DNA of 64,000 bases, taken from assembly GCF_018069565.1 (NCBI RefSeq), contig NZ_JAGPNL010000005.1, forward strand, positions 124,001-188,000, in the 5' to 3' direction. A program made the position numbers and the translations under genes. Below the pieces are notes generated by a model. It was not told where the DNA came from, made no database searches, and worked only from the letters and a program-made list of their open reading frames with translations. Positions 34,065-42,603 of this stretch are shown here, in pieces (positions within the stretch are counted from its first letter, which is position 1; every line of letters starts with the position of its first letter). The stretch is from Streptomyces tagetis. Its GTDB lineage: Bacteria; Actinomycetota; Actinomycetes; Streptomycetales; Streptomycetaceae.

Positions 34065-36032
34065 TCAGGCTCCCTTCCTCGGGCGGCGGGCGGTGGGCTG
34101 GGTGACCCGGTCGAGCATCAGGCCGAGGCAGACGATGGCCGCGCCCGCCACCAGCCCGGTCGCCAGGTCGCCCTGGGCGAGGCCGAAGACGACCTGATAG
34201 CCGAGGGCGCCGCCGCCGACGAGGCCGCCGATGATGACGACGGCGAGGACCAGGACGACGCCCTGGTTGACGGCGAGCAGCAGCGCGGGGCGGGCCAGCG
34301 GGAGCTGGACCTGCCGCAGTTGCTGGCCGGTGGTGGCGCCGAGCGAGCGGGCCGCCTCCAGCGCGGCCGGGTCGACCTGGCGCAGCCCCTGGGCGGTGAT
34401 GCGGACGACGGCCGGCAGGGCGTAGACGACGGCGGCGGCGACGGCGGGGGCGCGGCCGACGCCGAAGAGGGCGACGACCGGGATGAGGTACACGAACTGC
34501 GGCATGGTCTGGAAGACGTCCAGGACGGGCCGCAGCAGCCGTTCGAAGCGGTCGCCGCGGGCGGCGGCGATCCCGGTGGCGACGCCGAGGACGAGGGTGG
34601 CGGCGACGGCGGCCAGCACCTGGGAGAGCGTGTCCAGGGACGGTTCCCACACGCCGAGCACCCCGATCGCGGCGAGGGCGAGGACGGCGGTGAGCGCGGT
34701 GCGCCAGGTGCCGATCACCCAGGCCAGGGCGGCGACCAGCAGCAGCACGGACCACCAGGGCAGCCAGAGCAGTCCGTCGCGGACCGGGTCGAGGACCCAG
34801 GTGGTGAAGCGGGCCGCCCAGTCGGCGGTGCCGCCGACGACGGGGACGCCGGAGTACAGGTGGGCGGTCATCCAGTCGACGGCCCGGTTGACGGGCCCGG
34901 CGATCGGGACCTCCCACGCGCCGGGCCACAGGGAGCGGCCGGCGAGGCGGGCGGCGAGCGCCACCGCGAGGGCGCCGGCGGCGGCCAGGGCCAGGAGCGG
35001 CCGGGACGGAGGGCGCCGGGCGGCGCCGAGGCGTTCTCCGGCGGCGCCGGTGACGCGGTCCAGGACGACGGCGAGCAGCACGATCGGGATGCCGGCGGCG
35101 AGGGCGGCGCCGACGTCGACCGAGGCGAGGGCCTGGTAGACGCGGTCGCCGAGGCCGCCGGCGCCGATCACGGAGGCGATGACGGCCATGGAGAGCGCCA
35201 TCATGATCGTCTGGTTGAGGCCGAGGAGGAGTTCGCGGCGGGCCAGCGGCAGCCGGGCGGTGAGCAGCCGCTGCCGGGCGGTGGTGCCGAGGGAGGTGAC
35301 GGCCTCCAGGACCTCCGGGTCGGCGCCGCGCAGGCCGAGGGCGGTGAGCCGGGCCATGGGCGGGGCGGCGTAGACGACGGTGGCGAGGACGGCGGCGGGC
35401 ACGCCGATGCCGAAGACCAGGACGACGGGGAGCAGGTAGGCGAAGGCGGGCAGCACCTGCATGGTGTCGAGGACGGGGCGCAGCACCCGCTCCGCCCGGT
35501 CGGAGAGGCCGGCGGCCAGCCCGAGCAGGGCGCCGACGACGGCGGAGGCGAGGACGGCGACCACCATCAGGGCGAGGGTCTGCATCGTCGGCACCCACAT
35601 GCCGAGCAGTCCGCAGGCGAGGAAGGCCGCCGCCGTGCCGAGGGCGAGCCGGGGTCCGGCCGCGCGCCAGGCGACGAGGGCGCCGGCCGCGGTGACGCCC
35701 GCCCAGCCGGCGGCGAGCAGGACGAGGTAGACGGCGCGCACGGAGACCACGATGGCGTTGCTGACATGGCCGAGGACGTACAGGAACAGCGGGTGGCTGT
35801 CGCGGTTGTCGATGATCCAGTCGCCGGCGGTGCCGAGCGGCGCGGAGACGTCGACGGTGAGCGCGCCGGGCCAGGCGCCGGCGCCCCAGCGGGCCTGGGC
35901 CAGCGGTACGAGGACGGCGGCGAGGGCGGCGAGGACCAGCAGCTTGGCCACGGGCCGGCCGCGCGGGGCGCGCAGGGCGCGGAGGGCACGCAGCGGGGCG
36001 GGGCGGGGGGCGGCTGGGGTGAGGGTCGCCAT
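34065..36032 (-). CDS. fused double permease of glycine betaine/choline ABC transporter
   Basis: 655 residues, about twice the length of a single ProW/OpuAB permease. Two homologous halves are visible, each with its own ATPase-coupling loop: LEAVTSLGTTARQRLL followed by LPLARRELLLGLNQTIMM, and LEAARSLGATTGQQLRQV followed by LPLARPALLLAVNQGV. At least twelve hydrophobic segments. The gene therefore encodes a covalent permease dimer. The ATG overlaps the ATPase stop by one base. This layout is common in Streptomyces betaine systems. Confidence 0.92.
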   Translation of the reverse strand: MATLTPAAPRPAPLRALRALRAPRGRPVAKLLVLAALAAVLVPLAQARWGAGAWPGALTVDVSAPLGTAGDWIIDNRDSHPLFLYVLGHVSNAIVVSVRAVYLVLLAAGWAGVTAAGALVAWRAAGPRLALGTAAAFLACGLLGMWVPTMQTLALMVVAVLASAVVGALLGLAAGLSDRAERVLRPVLDTMQVLPAFAYLLPVVLVFGIGVPAAVLATVVYAAPPMARLTALGLRGADPEVLEAVTSLGTTARQRLLTARLPLARRELLLGLNQTIMMALSMAVIASVIGAGGLGDRVYQALASVDVGAALAAGIPIVLLAVVLDRVTGAAGERLGAARRPPSRPLLALAAAGALAVALAARLAGRSLWPGAWEVPIAGPVNRAVDWMTAHLYSGVPVVGGTADWAARFTTWVLDPVRDGLLWLPWWSVLLLVAALAWVIGTWRTALTAVLALAAIGVLGVWEPSLDTLSQVLAAVAATLVLGVATGIAAARGDRFERLLRPVLDVFQTMPQFVYLIPVVALFGVGRAPAVAAAVVYALPAVVRITAQGLRQVDPAALEAARSLGATTGQQLRQVQLPLARPALLLAVNQGVVLVLAVVIIGGLVGGGALGYQVVFGLAQGDLATGLVAGAAIVCLGLMLDRVTQPTARRPRKGA

Positions 36033-37435
36033 CAGACGGCCCCTTCGGGGCGGTCGGCCTCGCGGGGGCGGTCCGGGGCGCCGGGAAGGCCCGCCGCCTC
36101 GCTGGAGAGGTCCGCCTCGCCGGGGATGCCCGCCTCACCGGGAAGGCCCGGCGCCTCGCCGGGGATACCCGCCTCACCGGGGATGCCCGCCGCCTCACCG
36201 GAGAGGTCGGCCTCACCGGGAAGGTCCGCCGCCTCGCCGGCGCGTACGGTGCCGGCGGGAGCCCCGTCCGCGGAGGGCGGGGTGCCCTCCGTGGGGCGTA
36301 CCGTCCCGGCGATGACGTCGAGCAGGGCGGGGGCGTCGACGATGCCGAGGCAGCGGGGGCCGTCCATGACGCGGGCCGGGGTGCCGGCGCGGGCGACGGC
36401 CTCGATCGCCTCGGAGACGGTGGCCTCGGGCCGCAGCGCGGGGCCGTGGCCGGTCTCGGCGGCGTCGGCGGGGGCGCGCATGGCGGTGCGGACGGTGAGG
36501 ACCTGTTCGCGGGGGACGTCGCGGACGAAGGCGCGGACGTAGTCGTCGGCGGGCGAGCCGACGATCTCCTCGGGGGTGCCGAGCTGGACGACGCGGCCGT
36601 CGCGCATGAGGGCGATGCGGTCGCCCAGTTTGAGGGCTTCTCGCAGGTCGTGGGTGATGAAGACCATCGTGCGGCCCTCCTCGCGGTGGAGCCGCACCAC
36701 CTCCTCCTGCATGTCCCGCCGGATCAGCGGGTCGAGCGCGCTGAACGGCTCGTCGAACAGCAGCACTTCGGGGTCGACGGCGAGGGCGCGGGCCAGGCCC
36801 ACGCGCTGGCGCTGGCCGCCGGAGAGCCGGCCGGGGCGGCGGTGCTCCAGCCCGGCGAGGCCGACCTTGGCGACGAGGCCGGCGGCGCGCTCGCGGCGTT
36901 CGGCGCGGCCCATGCCCTGGATCTCCAGGCCGTGGGCGACGTTGTCGAGGACGGTGCGGTGCGGGAGCAGGCCGAAGTGCTGGAAGACCATGGCGGCCCG
37001 GTGCCGGCGCAGGGCGCGCAGCCGGGCGCGGTCCATGGCGCGCACGTCCTCGCCGTCGATGGCGATGGCGCCGGCGGTCGGCTCGATCAGCCGGGTCAGA
37101 CAGCGCACCAGGGTGGACTTGCCGGAGCCGGAGAGGCCCATCACGACGAAGACCTCGCCCTTGCGCACCTCGAAGGAGACGTCGCGGACGGCGGCGGTGC
37201 AGCCGGTGCGGGCGCGGAGTTCGCCGGCGGGCAGGGCGGCGAGGGCCGGGTCGGCGGGGACGCGGTGGGCCTTCGGCCCGAAGACCTTCCAGAGCCCGTC
37301 GACCGTGAACACCGGCCCGTCGGCGGGAGCGTCGGCGCCGGACGCGGGGGTACTGCCCGTCAGCGGCCCTGAAGTGCCCCCCGTGTCACCGCCCTCGTCC
37401 GCGCGCCGCGCGCCGGTCGTGCCGCTCGCCCTCAC
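36032..37435 (-). CDS. glycine betaine/choline ABC transporter ATP-binding protein
   Basis: 467 residues. Walker A GLSGSGKSTLVRCLTRL, signature LSGGQRQRVGLARALA, Walker B VLLFDEPFSALDPLIRRDMQ and the switch His in FITHDLREA are all intact. A degenerate CBS-like region follows (VSEAIEAVARAGTPARVMDGPRCLGIVDAPALLD), which in OpuA-type ATPases senses ionic strength. The last 70 residues are a low-complexity run of GEA-x-x-P units that looks disordered and species-specific. GTG start overlapping the betA stop by four bases (GTGA). Third gene of the betaine operon. Confidence 0.93.
   Translation of the reverse strand: MRASGTTGARRADEGGDTGGTSGPLTGSTPASGADAPADGPVFTVDGLWKVFGPKAHRVPADPALAALPAGELRARTGCTAAVRDVSFEVRKGEVFVVMGLSGSGKSTLVRCLTRLIEPTAGAIAIDGEDVRAMDRARLRALRRHRAAMVFQHFGLLPHRTVLDNVAHGLEIQGMGRAERRERAAGLVAKVGLAGLEHRRPGRLSGGQRQRVGLARALAVDPEVLLFDEPFSALDPLIRRDMQEEVVRLHREEGRTMVFITHDLREALKLGDRIALMRDGRVVQLGTPEEIVGSPADDYVRAFVRDVPREQVLTVRTAMRAPADAAETGHGPALRPEATVSEAIEAVARAGTPARVMDGPRCLGIVDAPALLDVIAGTVRPTEGTPPSADGAPAGTVRAGEAADLPGEADLSGEAAGIPGEAGIPGEAPGLPGEAGIPGEADLSSEAAGLPGAPDRPREADRPEGAV
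36062..36240. repeat. imperfect 15-21-bp repeats at 3' end of ABC ATPase gene
   Basis: About nine imperfect in-frame copies of GCCTCACCGGGGATGCC-like units encode (G)EAGIPGEA variants. The units differ in length by 3 bp steps, which keeps the frame. Such stretches expand and contract by slippage and are probably variable between strains. Confidence 0.8.
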
Positions 37436-38973
37436 CGGGCGTCACCCGCGATCAGCTCGACGGCGCGCTCGCCGACCATGAGCACGCCGATCATGGGGTT
37501 GACGGCGGGCATGGTCGGGAAGACGGAGGCGTCGGCGATCCGCAGGCGTTCCAGTCCGCGGACGCGCAGCTCGGGGTCGACCACGGCCTCCGGGTCGGCG
37601 GCGGCGCCCATCCGGCAGGTGCCGGCCGGGTGGTAGACGGTGTGGGCGGCCTTGCGGGCGTACTCGCTCAGTTCCTCGTCGCCGGTGACCTCCGGCCCGG
37701 GGCAGACCTCGCGCTTGAGCCAGCCCGCCAGCGGCTCGGTCCGGGCGATGTCCCGGGCGATGCGGATGCCGTCGACGAGGGTGCGGCCGTCGTGGTCGTC
37801 CTCGTCGGTGAAGTACCGGAAGTCCAGGGCGGGTTTGACCGAGGGGTCGGCGCTGGTCAGGTAGAGCCGGCCGCGGCTCCTCGGCTTGGGGATGTTCGGG
37901 GTCATCGAGACGCCGAACTCCGGCCGCCGGTAGCCCAGTCGCTCCGGATTGTCGGTGAACGGGATCTGGTAGAAGTGGAACATCAGGTCCGGGCCGGGGT
38001 GCGCGGGGTCGCGGCGCACGAAGAGGCCGGCGTCGGAGTCCATCGCGGAGTTGTCCGGGATGGGGCCGTGGGTCTCCCACACGATCACCGACTCGGGGTG
38101 GTCGAGCAGGTTCTCGCCGACGCCGGGCAGGTCGTGCGCCACGGGTATGCCGAGCTTCTCCAGGTCGGCGCGGGGGCCGATGCCCGAGTGCAGCAGCAGG
38201 CGGGGCGTGTCGACGGCCCCGGCGCAGAGCACGACCTCGCCCCGGGCGCGGACGAGGATCTCCTCGCCGTCCTTGGTGCGGACGTGGACGCCGGTCGCGC
38301 GGGTGCCCTCCAGCTCCAGCCGGTACGCCCAGGTCTCCAGCCAGATCTCCAGGTTGGCCCGCTCGTCCATCACCGGGTGCAGGTACGCCACCGAGGCGGA
38401 GGAGCGCTTGTTGTCCTCGGGGTGGTAGGCGAGGTCGAAGAAGCCGACGCCCTCCTGGAACGGCTTGCGGTTGAAGCCCTCCACGCGCGGGACGCCCACG
38501 GCGGCCTGGGCGGCGTCGACGAAGTCGCGGGCGATGGCGTTGCGGTCCTTCTCGTCGACCGGGACGATGTTGTTCTTCAGCCGGGCGTAGTACGCCTCCA
38601 TCTGGACGGCGCCCCAGCCCTTGGCGCCCGCGGCCTCCCACTCGTCCCAGTCGGAGGGGAGCGGCTTGAAGGCGATGAGGGTGTTGTGGGAGGAGCAGCC
38701 GCCGAGCACCCGGGCGCGGCTGTGCCGGATGTGCGAGTTGCCGCGCGGCTGTTCGGTGGTGGGGTAGTCGTAGTCGAGGTCGCCGCCGAGCAGGCCCGTC
38801 CAGCGGCGCAGGGTCAGCACGTCGTCGCGGCCGACGTCGCTGGGGCCGCCCTCGATGACGGCGACGGTGACGTCGGGGTTCTCGGTGAGGCGGGCGGCGA
38901 TGACGGAGCCGGCGGTGCCGCCGCCGACCACGACGTAGTCGTAGACGCGGGGGTTCTCGGTGTGGGGGGACAT
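37432..38973 (-). CDS. betA: GMC oxidoreductase, choline dehydrogenase type
   Basis: 513-residue flavoprotein that oxidises choline to betaine aldehyde. FAD fold DYVVVGGGTAGSVIAARL, GMC signature 1 around RVLGGCSSHN, signature 2 GAVDTPRLLLHSGIG, and the active-site His region HTVYHPAGTCRMG with NPMIGVLMVGERA near the end. BetA assignment rests on the BetB-type dehydrogenase 59 bp upstream and the betaine ABC genes downstream; another primary alcohol cannot be excluded. ATG at 38973 after AGGAG. The frame is open further upstream only as a shadow of betB. Confidence 0.88.
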   Translation of the reverse strand: MSPHTENPRVYDYVVVGGGTAGSVIAARLTENPDVTVAVIEGGPSDVGRDDVLTLRRWTGLLGGDLDYDYPTTEQPRGNSHIRHSRARVLGGCSSHNTLIAFKPLPSDWDEWEAAGAKGWGAVQMEAYYARLKNNIVPVDEKDRNAIARDFVDAAQAAVGVPRVEGFNRKPFQEGVGFFDLAYHPEDNKRSSASVAYLHPVMDERANLEIWLETWAYRLELEGTRATGVHVRTKDGEEILVRARGEVVLCAGAVDTPRLLLHSGIGPRADLEKLGIPVAHDLPGVGENLLDHPESVIVWETHGPIPDNSAMDSDAGLFVRRDPAHPGPDLMFHFYQIPFTDNPERLGYRRPEFGVSMTPNIPKPRSRGRLYLTSADPSVKPALDFRYFTDEDDHDGRTLVDGIRIARDIARTEPLAGWLKREVCPGPEVTGDEELSEYARKAAHTVYHPAGTCRMGAAADPEAVVDPELRVRGLERLRIADASVFPTMPAVNPMIGVLMVGERAVELIAGDAR

Positions 38974-39032
38974 GGGGTGCTGCTCCTGGGGCTCGCGGAC
39001 GGGTGGTGGGGGTGGGGGGAGGGTGCTGCGGG

Positions 39033-40562
39033 TCAGCCGGCGAACCAGCGCACCGGGCGGGGCGCGAGGTTCTGGTAGACGTGCTTGGTCTCGCGGTACT
39101 CGGCCAGTCCGGCGGGGCCGAGTTCGCGGCCGGTGCCGCTGCGGCCGTAGCCGCCCCACTCCGCCTGCGGCAGGTAGGGGTGGAAGTCGTTGATCCAGAC
39201 GGTGCCGTGGCGCAGTCGGCCGGCGACCCGGCGGGCGCGGCCCGCGTCGGTGGTCCACACGGCGCCGGCGAGGCCGTACTCGGTGTCGTTGGCCAGTGTG
39301 ACGGCCTCGTCCTCGGTACGGAAGGTCTCGACGGTGAGGACCGGTCCGAAGACCTCCTCGCGGACCACGCGCATGCCGCGGTGGCAGTGGTCGAGGACGG
39401 TGGGCTCGTAGAACCAGCCGGTCTCCGGGCGGTCCGAGGACGGCTCGGGGCGCTTGCCGCCGCAGCGCAGTGCCGCGCCCTCGGCGAGGGCGGAGGCGAC
39501 GTACTCCTCGGTCCGCTCGCGCTGCCGCTCGGAGACGAGGGGCCCGCACTCGACGCCGTCGGCGGTGCCGCGGCCGAGGCGGATCAGCCGGGCGCGGCGG
39601 GCGAGTTCGGCGACGAAGCGCTCGCGGACCGACTCCTCGACGATGAGGCGGGAGCCGGCCGAGCAGACCTGGCCGCTGTGGATGAAGGCGGCGTTGAGGG
39701 CCTGGTCGACGGCGGTGTCGAAGCCCTCCTCGGTGGCGCAGGCGTCGGCGAAGACCACGTTGGGGTTCTTGCCGCCGAGTTCGAGGGCGACCTTCTTGAC
39801 GGTGTCGGCGGCGGCGTGCGCCACCTTGGTGCCGCTGGCCAGGCCGCCGGTGAAGGAGACGAGGTCGACGTCGGGGTGGTCGGCGAGGCGGGCGCCGACG
39901 GTGTGGCCGGGGCCGGTGACGAGGTTGGCGACGCCGGCGGGGAGCCCGGCCTCGGTCAGCAGGCCGATCAGGGCGATGGTGGTCAACGGGGTGATCTCGC
40001 TGGGCTTGACCACGAAGGTGTTGCCTGCGGCGAGCGCCGGGGCGATCTTCCAACTGGCCTGGAGGAGCGGGTAGTTCCAGGGCGTGATCAGGGCGCAGAC
40101 GCCGACCGGCTCGTGGACGACGACGCTGTGCACGTCGGGCGAGCCGGCGTCGACGACCCGGCCGGGCGCCTCGGCGGCGACGAGGTCGGCGAAGTAGCGG
40201 AAGGCGTCGGCGACGCAGTCCACGTCGACCCGGCCCTCCTCCAGGGTCTTGCCGGCGTCGCGGCTCTCCAGCAGGCCCAGTTCCTCCCGGTCGCGGACGA
40301 GGAGGCCGGCCACGCGGCGCAGCAGGGCGGCGCGTTCGGCGACCGGGGTGCGCGGCCAGTCGCCGGTGTCGAAGGCGTGGCGGGCGGCGGCGACGGCGAG
40401 GTCGGCGTCGTGCGTGTCGCCCTCGGCGACGACGGCGAACGGCAGCGCGTCGGCGGGGTCGAGGATCTCGCGGGTGGCGCCGGAGGCGGCGGCCCGCCAC
40501 TCGCCTCCCAGGTGGAGGGTGCGGTGTGCCCGCTCGGCCCGGGTGTCCGTGGTGTTCGCCAT
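39033..40562 (-). CDS. betB: betaine-aldehyde dehydrogenase type ALDH
   Basis: 509-residue NAD(P)-dependent aldehyde dehydrogenase. Catalytic Cys in FIHSGQVCSAGSRL, general-base Glu in VALELGGKNPNV, and NAD-site residues in ITPWNYPLLQASWKIAPALAAGN. EVFGPVLTV and WINDFHPYLPQAEWGGYGRSG fit betaine/aminoaldehyde dehydrogenases. It oxidises betaine aldehyde to glycine betaine, an osmoprotectant. First gene of the betB-betA-ABC operon, so import of choline and its conversion are co-expressed. The 350-bp upstream region holds the operon promoter. Confidence 0.9.
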   Translation of the reverse strand: MANTTDTRAERAHRTLHLGGEWRAAASGATREILDPADALPFAVVAEGDTHDADLAVAAARHAFDTGDWPRTPVAERAALLRRVAGLLVRDREELGLLESRDAGKTLEEGRVDVDCVADAFRYFADLVAAEAPGRVVDAGSPDVHSVVVHEPVGVCALITPWNYPLLQASWKIAPALAAGNTFVVKPSEITPLTTIALIGLLTEAGLPAGVANLVTGPGHTVGARLADHPDVDLVSFTGGLASGTKVAHAAADTVKKVALELGGKNPNVVFADACATEEGFDTAVDQALNAAFIHSGQVCSAGSRLIVEESVRERFVAELARRARLIRLGRGTADGVECGPLVSERQRERTEEYVASALAEGAALRCGGKRPEPSSDRPETGWFYEPTVLDHCHRGMRVVREEVFGPVLTVETFRTEDEAVTLANDTEYGLAGAVWTTDAGRARRVAGRLRHGTVWINDFHPYLPQAEWGGYGRSGTGRELGPAGLAEYRETKHVYQNLAPRPVRWFAG

Positions 40563-40741
40563 GTGGGGTGCTGCCTTCCGTTCCTGTTCCGCGCCCCGGT
40601 GTCACACGTGTGCCACCGCCGGGGACCGGGAGCGCCTGCCCCGGCCGGCCGTTCGCATGCCTCGGGAGCGGCCGAAGTGCCCCGCGTCACGGGGGATATG
40701 GGCGCAACGGGGGGCGAAGCAGGCCACGGGCGGCGGCGGGA

Positions 40742-40826
40742 GCGGGGTACGGCGGCGGGGTGACACACGGCGGCGGGCGGGGTACGGCGACGGGGTGGCA
40801 CACGGCGGCGGGCGGGGTACGGCGAC
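40742..40826. repeat. 35-bp intergenic tandem repeat
   Basis: GGGGTAC recurs at 40744, 40779 and 40814, exactly 35 bp apart, within units reading roughly CGGGGTACGGCGACGGGGTGGCACACGGCGGCGGG (about 2.4 copies). It lies between betB and the mdh terminator in the 349-bp gap 40563-40911, which otherwise holds only the betB promoter region. Confidence 0.85.
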
Positions 40827-40861
40827 GGGCCCCGCTCCGGCGGTGAACCGGAGCGGGGCCC
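40827..40861. terminator. terminator downstream of mdh
   Basis: Perfect 14-bp stem (GGGCCCCGCTCCGG with its complement) and 7-nt loop CGGTGAA, 50 bp beyond the mdh stop. Its left arm abuts the 35-bp tandem repeat. Confidence 0.85.
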
Positions 40862-40911
40862 GTGGGCGTGCCGTACGGGACGGCGGAAGGCTCGCGCGGG
40901 GCGCGGCGGGG

Positions 40912-41901
40912 TCAGAGCAGGCCGAGACCGCGGACGGCGTCGCGCTCCTCCGACAGCTCCTGGACGGAGGCGTCGATGCGGGCGCGGGAGAACTCGTTGA
41001 TCTCCAGGCCCTGGACGATCTCGTACCGCCCGTCGTCGCAGGTGACCGGGAAGGAGGAGATGAGGCCCTCGGGGACGCCGTAGGAGCCGTCGGAGGGGAT
41101 GCCCATGGAGGTCCAGTCGCCCTCGGCGGTGCCGTTGACCCAGGTGTGGACGTGGTCGATGGCGGCGTTGGCGGCGGAGGCGGCCGAGGAGGCGCCGCGG
41201 GCCTCGATGATGGCCGCGCCGCGCTTGGCGACGGTCGGGATGAACTCGTCGGCCAGCCACTTCTCGTCGTTGACGGTCTCGGCGGCGTTCTTGCCGGCGA
41301 CGGTGGCGTGGAAGATGTCCGGGTACTGGGTGGCCGAGTGGTTGCCCCAGATGGTCAGGCGCTTGATGTCGGCGACCGTGGAGCCGGTCTTCTTGGCGAG
41401 CTGGGTCAGCGCGCGGTTGTGGTCCAGGCGGGTCATCGCGGTGAAGCGCTCGGCCGGTACGTCCGGGGCGGCGGCCTGGGCGATGAGGGCGTTGGTGTTG
41501 GCCGGGTTGCCGACGACGAGGACCTTGATGTCGTCCGCGGCGTGGTCGTTGATGGCCTTGCCCTGCGGCTTGAAGATGCCGCCGTTGGCCTCCAGCAGGT
41601 CGCCGCGCTCCATGCCCTTGGTGCGGGGGCGGGCGCCGACGAGCAGGGCGACGTTGGTGCCGTCGAAGGCCACGTTCGGGTCGTCGGTGATGTCGATGCC
41701 CTGGAGCAGCGGGAACGCGCAGTCGTCCAGCTCCATGGCGGTGCCCGCGGCGGCGTTGAGCGCGGGGGTGATCTCCAGGAGACGGAGCCGGACCGGCACG
41801 TCCGCGCCGAGGAGCTGGCCGGAGGCGATGCGGAAGAGCAGGGCGTAACCGATCTGGCCGGCCGCGCCGGTGACGGTGACGTTCACGGGAGTGCGGGTCA
41901 T
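40912..41901 (-). CDS. mdh: malate dehydrogenase
   Basis: 329-residue NAD-dependent citric-acid-cycle enzyme. NAD fold VTVTGAAGQIGYALLFRIASG, substrate-loop Arg residues in GARPRTKGMERGDLL, catalytic Asp/His in LDHNRALTQL and WGNHSATQYPD. The length and the AAGQIGY start place it in the cytosolic-type MDH group common in actinomycetes. Monocistronic, with a terminator 50 bp downstream and a 700-bp upstream gap that has TTGACG (42051-42046, minus strand) and repeated GATGATCGATC sites. Confidence 0.97.
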   Translation of the reverse strand: MTRTPVNVTVTGAAGQIGYALLFRIASGQLLGADVPVRLRLLEITPALNAAAGTAMELDDCAFPLLQGIDITDDPNVAFDGTNVALLVGARPRTKGMERGDLLEANGGIFKPQGKAINDHAADDIKVLVVGNPANTNALIAQAAAPDVPAERFTAMTRLDHNRALTQLAKKTGSTVADIKRLTIWGNHSATQYPDIFHATVAGKNAAETVNDEKWLADEFIPTVAKRGAAIIEARGASSAASAANAAIDHVHTWVNGTAEGDWTSMGIPSDGSYGVPEGLISSFPVTCDDGRYEIVQGLEINEFSRARIDASVQELSEERDAVRGLGLL

Positions 41902-42603
41902 GGCTTCTCCGTATCACAGCAGGCGGTGGGGCGTCCCTGCCCCGGGGTGCGGGGATTCTCCCCTGCCGGCCACGGCCGGCGCCCGCCTCGATGATCGATC
42001 ACCGCTGGGTACGGACCGATCACCGACGGATGATCGATCTCTTGGCGTCAAGAGAGATCCAGCGGTCAGGCTATCGCGCCCGCCGTGTCCCGGACGTCCG
42101 GGTCGGTGTGGCCCGTCCCACAGCGTGACGAGGTGTACGGGCGGCTGACCGGGGTCGTCGGGGGCGGGTACGGGTGGTGCCGGAGGGGCGTACGGGGTGC
42201 GTGTGGGTGAACGGGGTGATGCCCGTGGGGCGGAACGGTGAGGACGCGGAAAAGGCGTCCGCCGGCGGGCATGGTCCGCACGGGCGGGGGCACGCGGAAG
42301 GTACCCCCACGGGAATCCGGCAACGGTGTCCCCCGAACGGCGGCCGTCTCCGTCCCCCCTCTCCCGGACAGGCGGCCGCCTTTCCCGTCCCGGGGGCGCG
42401 CGGCTCGTACGACGGGTGCGCGCCGCGCGCGGCTCGTACGCTCCGTACGCCCCGACGCTCCGTACGCCCCCTACGTCCCGTACGCCCCCACGCTCCGTAC
42501 GCCCCTACGCGACCGGCCCCCGGGACGCGGCCCCGGCCACGACACCGCGACCGGCCCCGCACCTCACCCGCACCGCATGCCCCGCCCCGCCCCGCCCCGT
42601 GGC
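41902..42603. other. 702-bp gap upstream of mdh
   Basis: No convincing gene. 41990-42060 is less GC-rich and holds the likely mdh promoter: ATGATCGATC appears at 41991 and 42030, GATCACCG lies between, and the 7-bp inverted repeat TCTCTTG-GCGT-CAAGAGA overlaps a TTGACG on the minus strand. From 42433 to 42513 a degenerate tandem repeat of CCGTACGCCCC(N)ACGCT-like units occurs. Open frames here are Arg/Pro-rich and look like chance in GC-rich DNA. Confidence 0.6.

Noticed and set aside
32901..36542. 1213-codon plus-strand open frame opposite the betaine transporter genes
   Set aside because: Antisense to three overlapping, motif-complete ABC genes; its Gly/Asp/Glu-rich sequence is the usual mirror of high-GC coding DNA.
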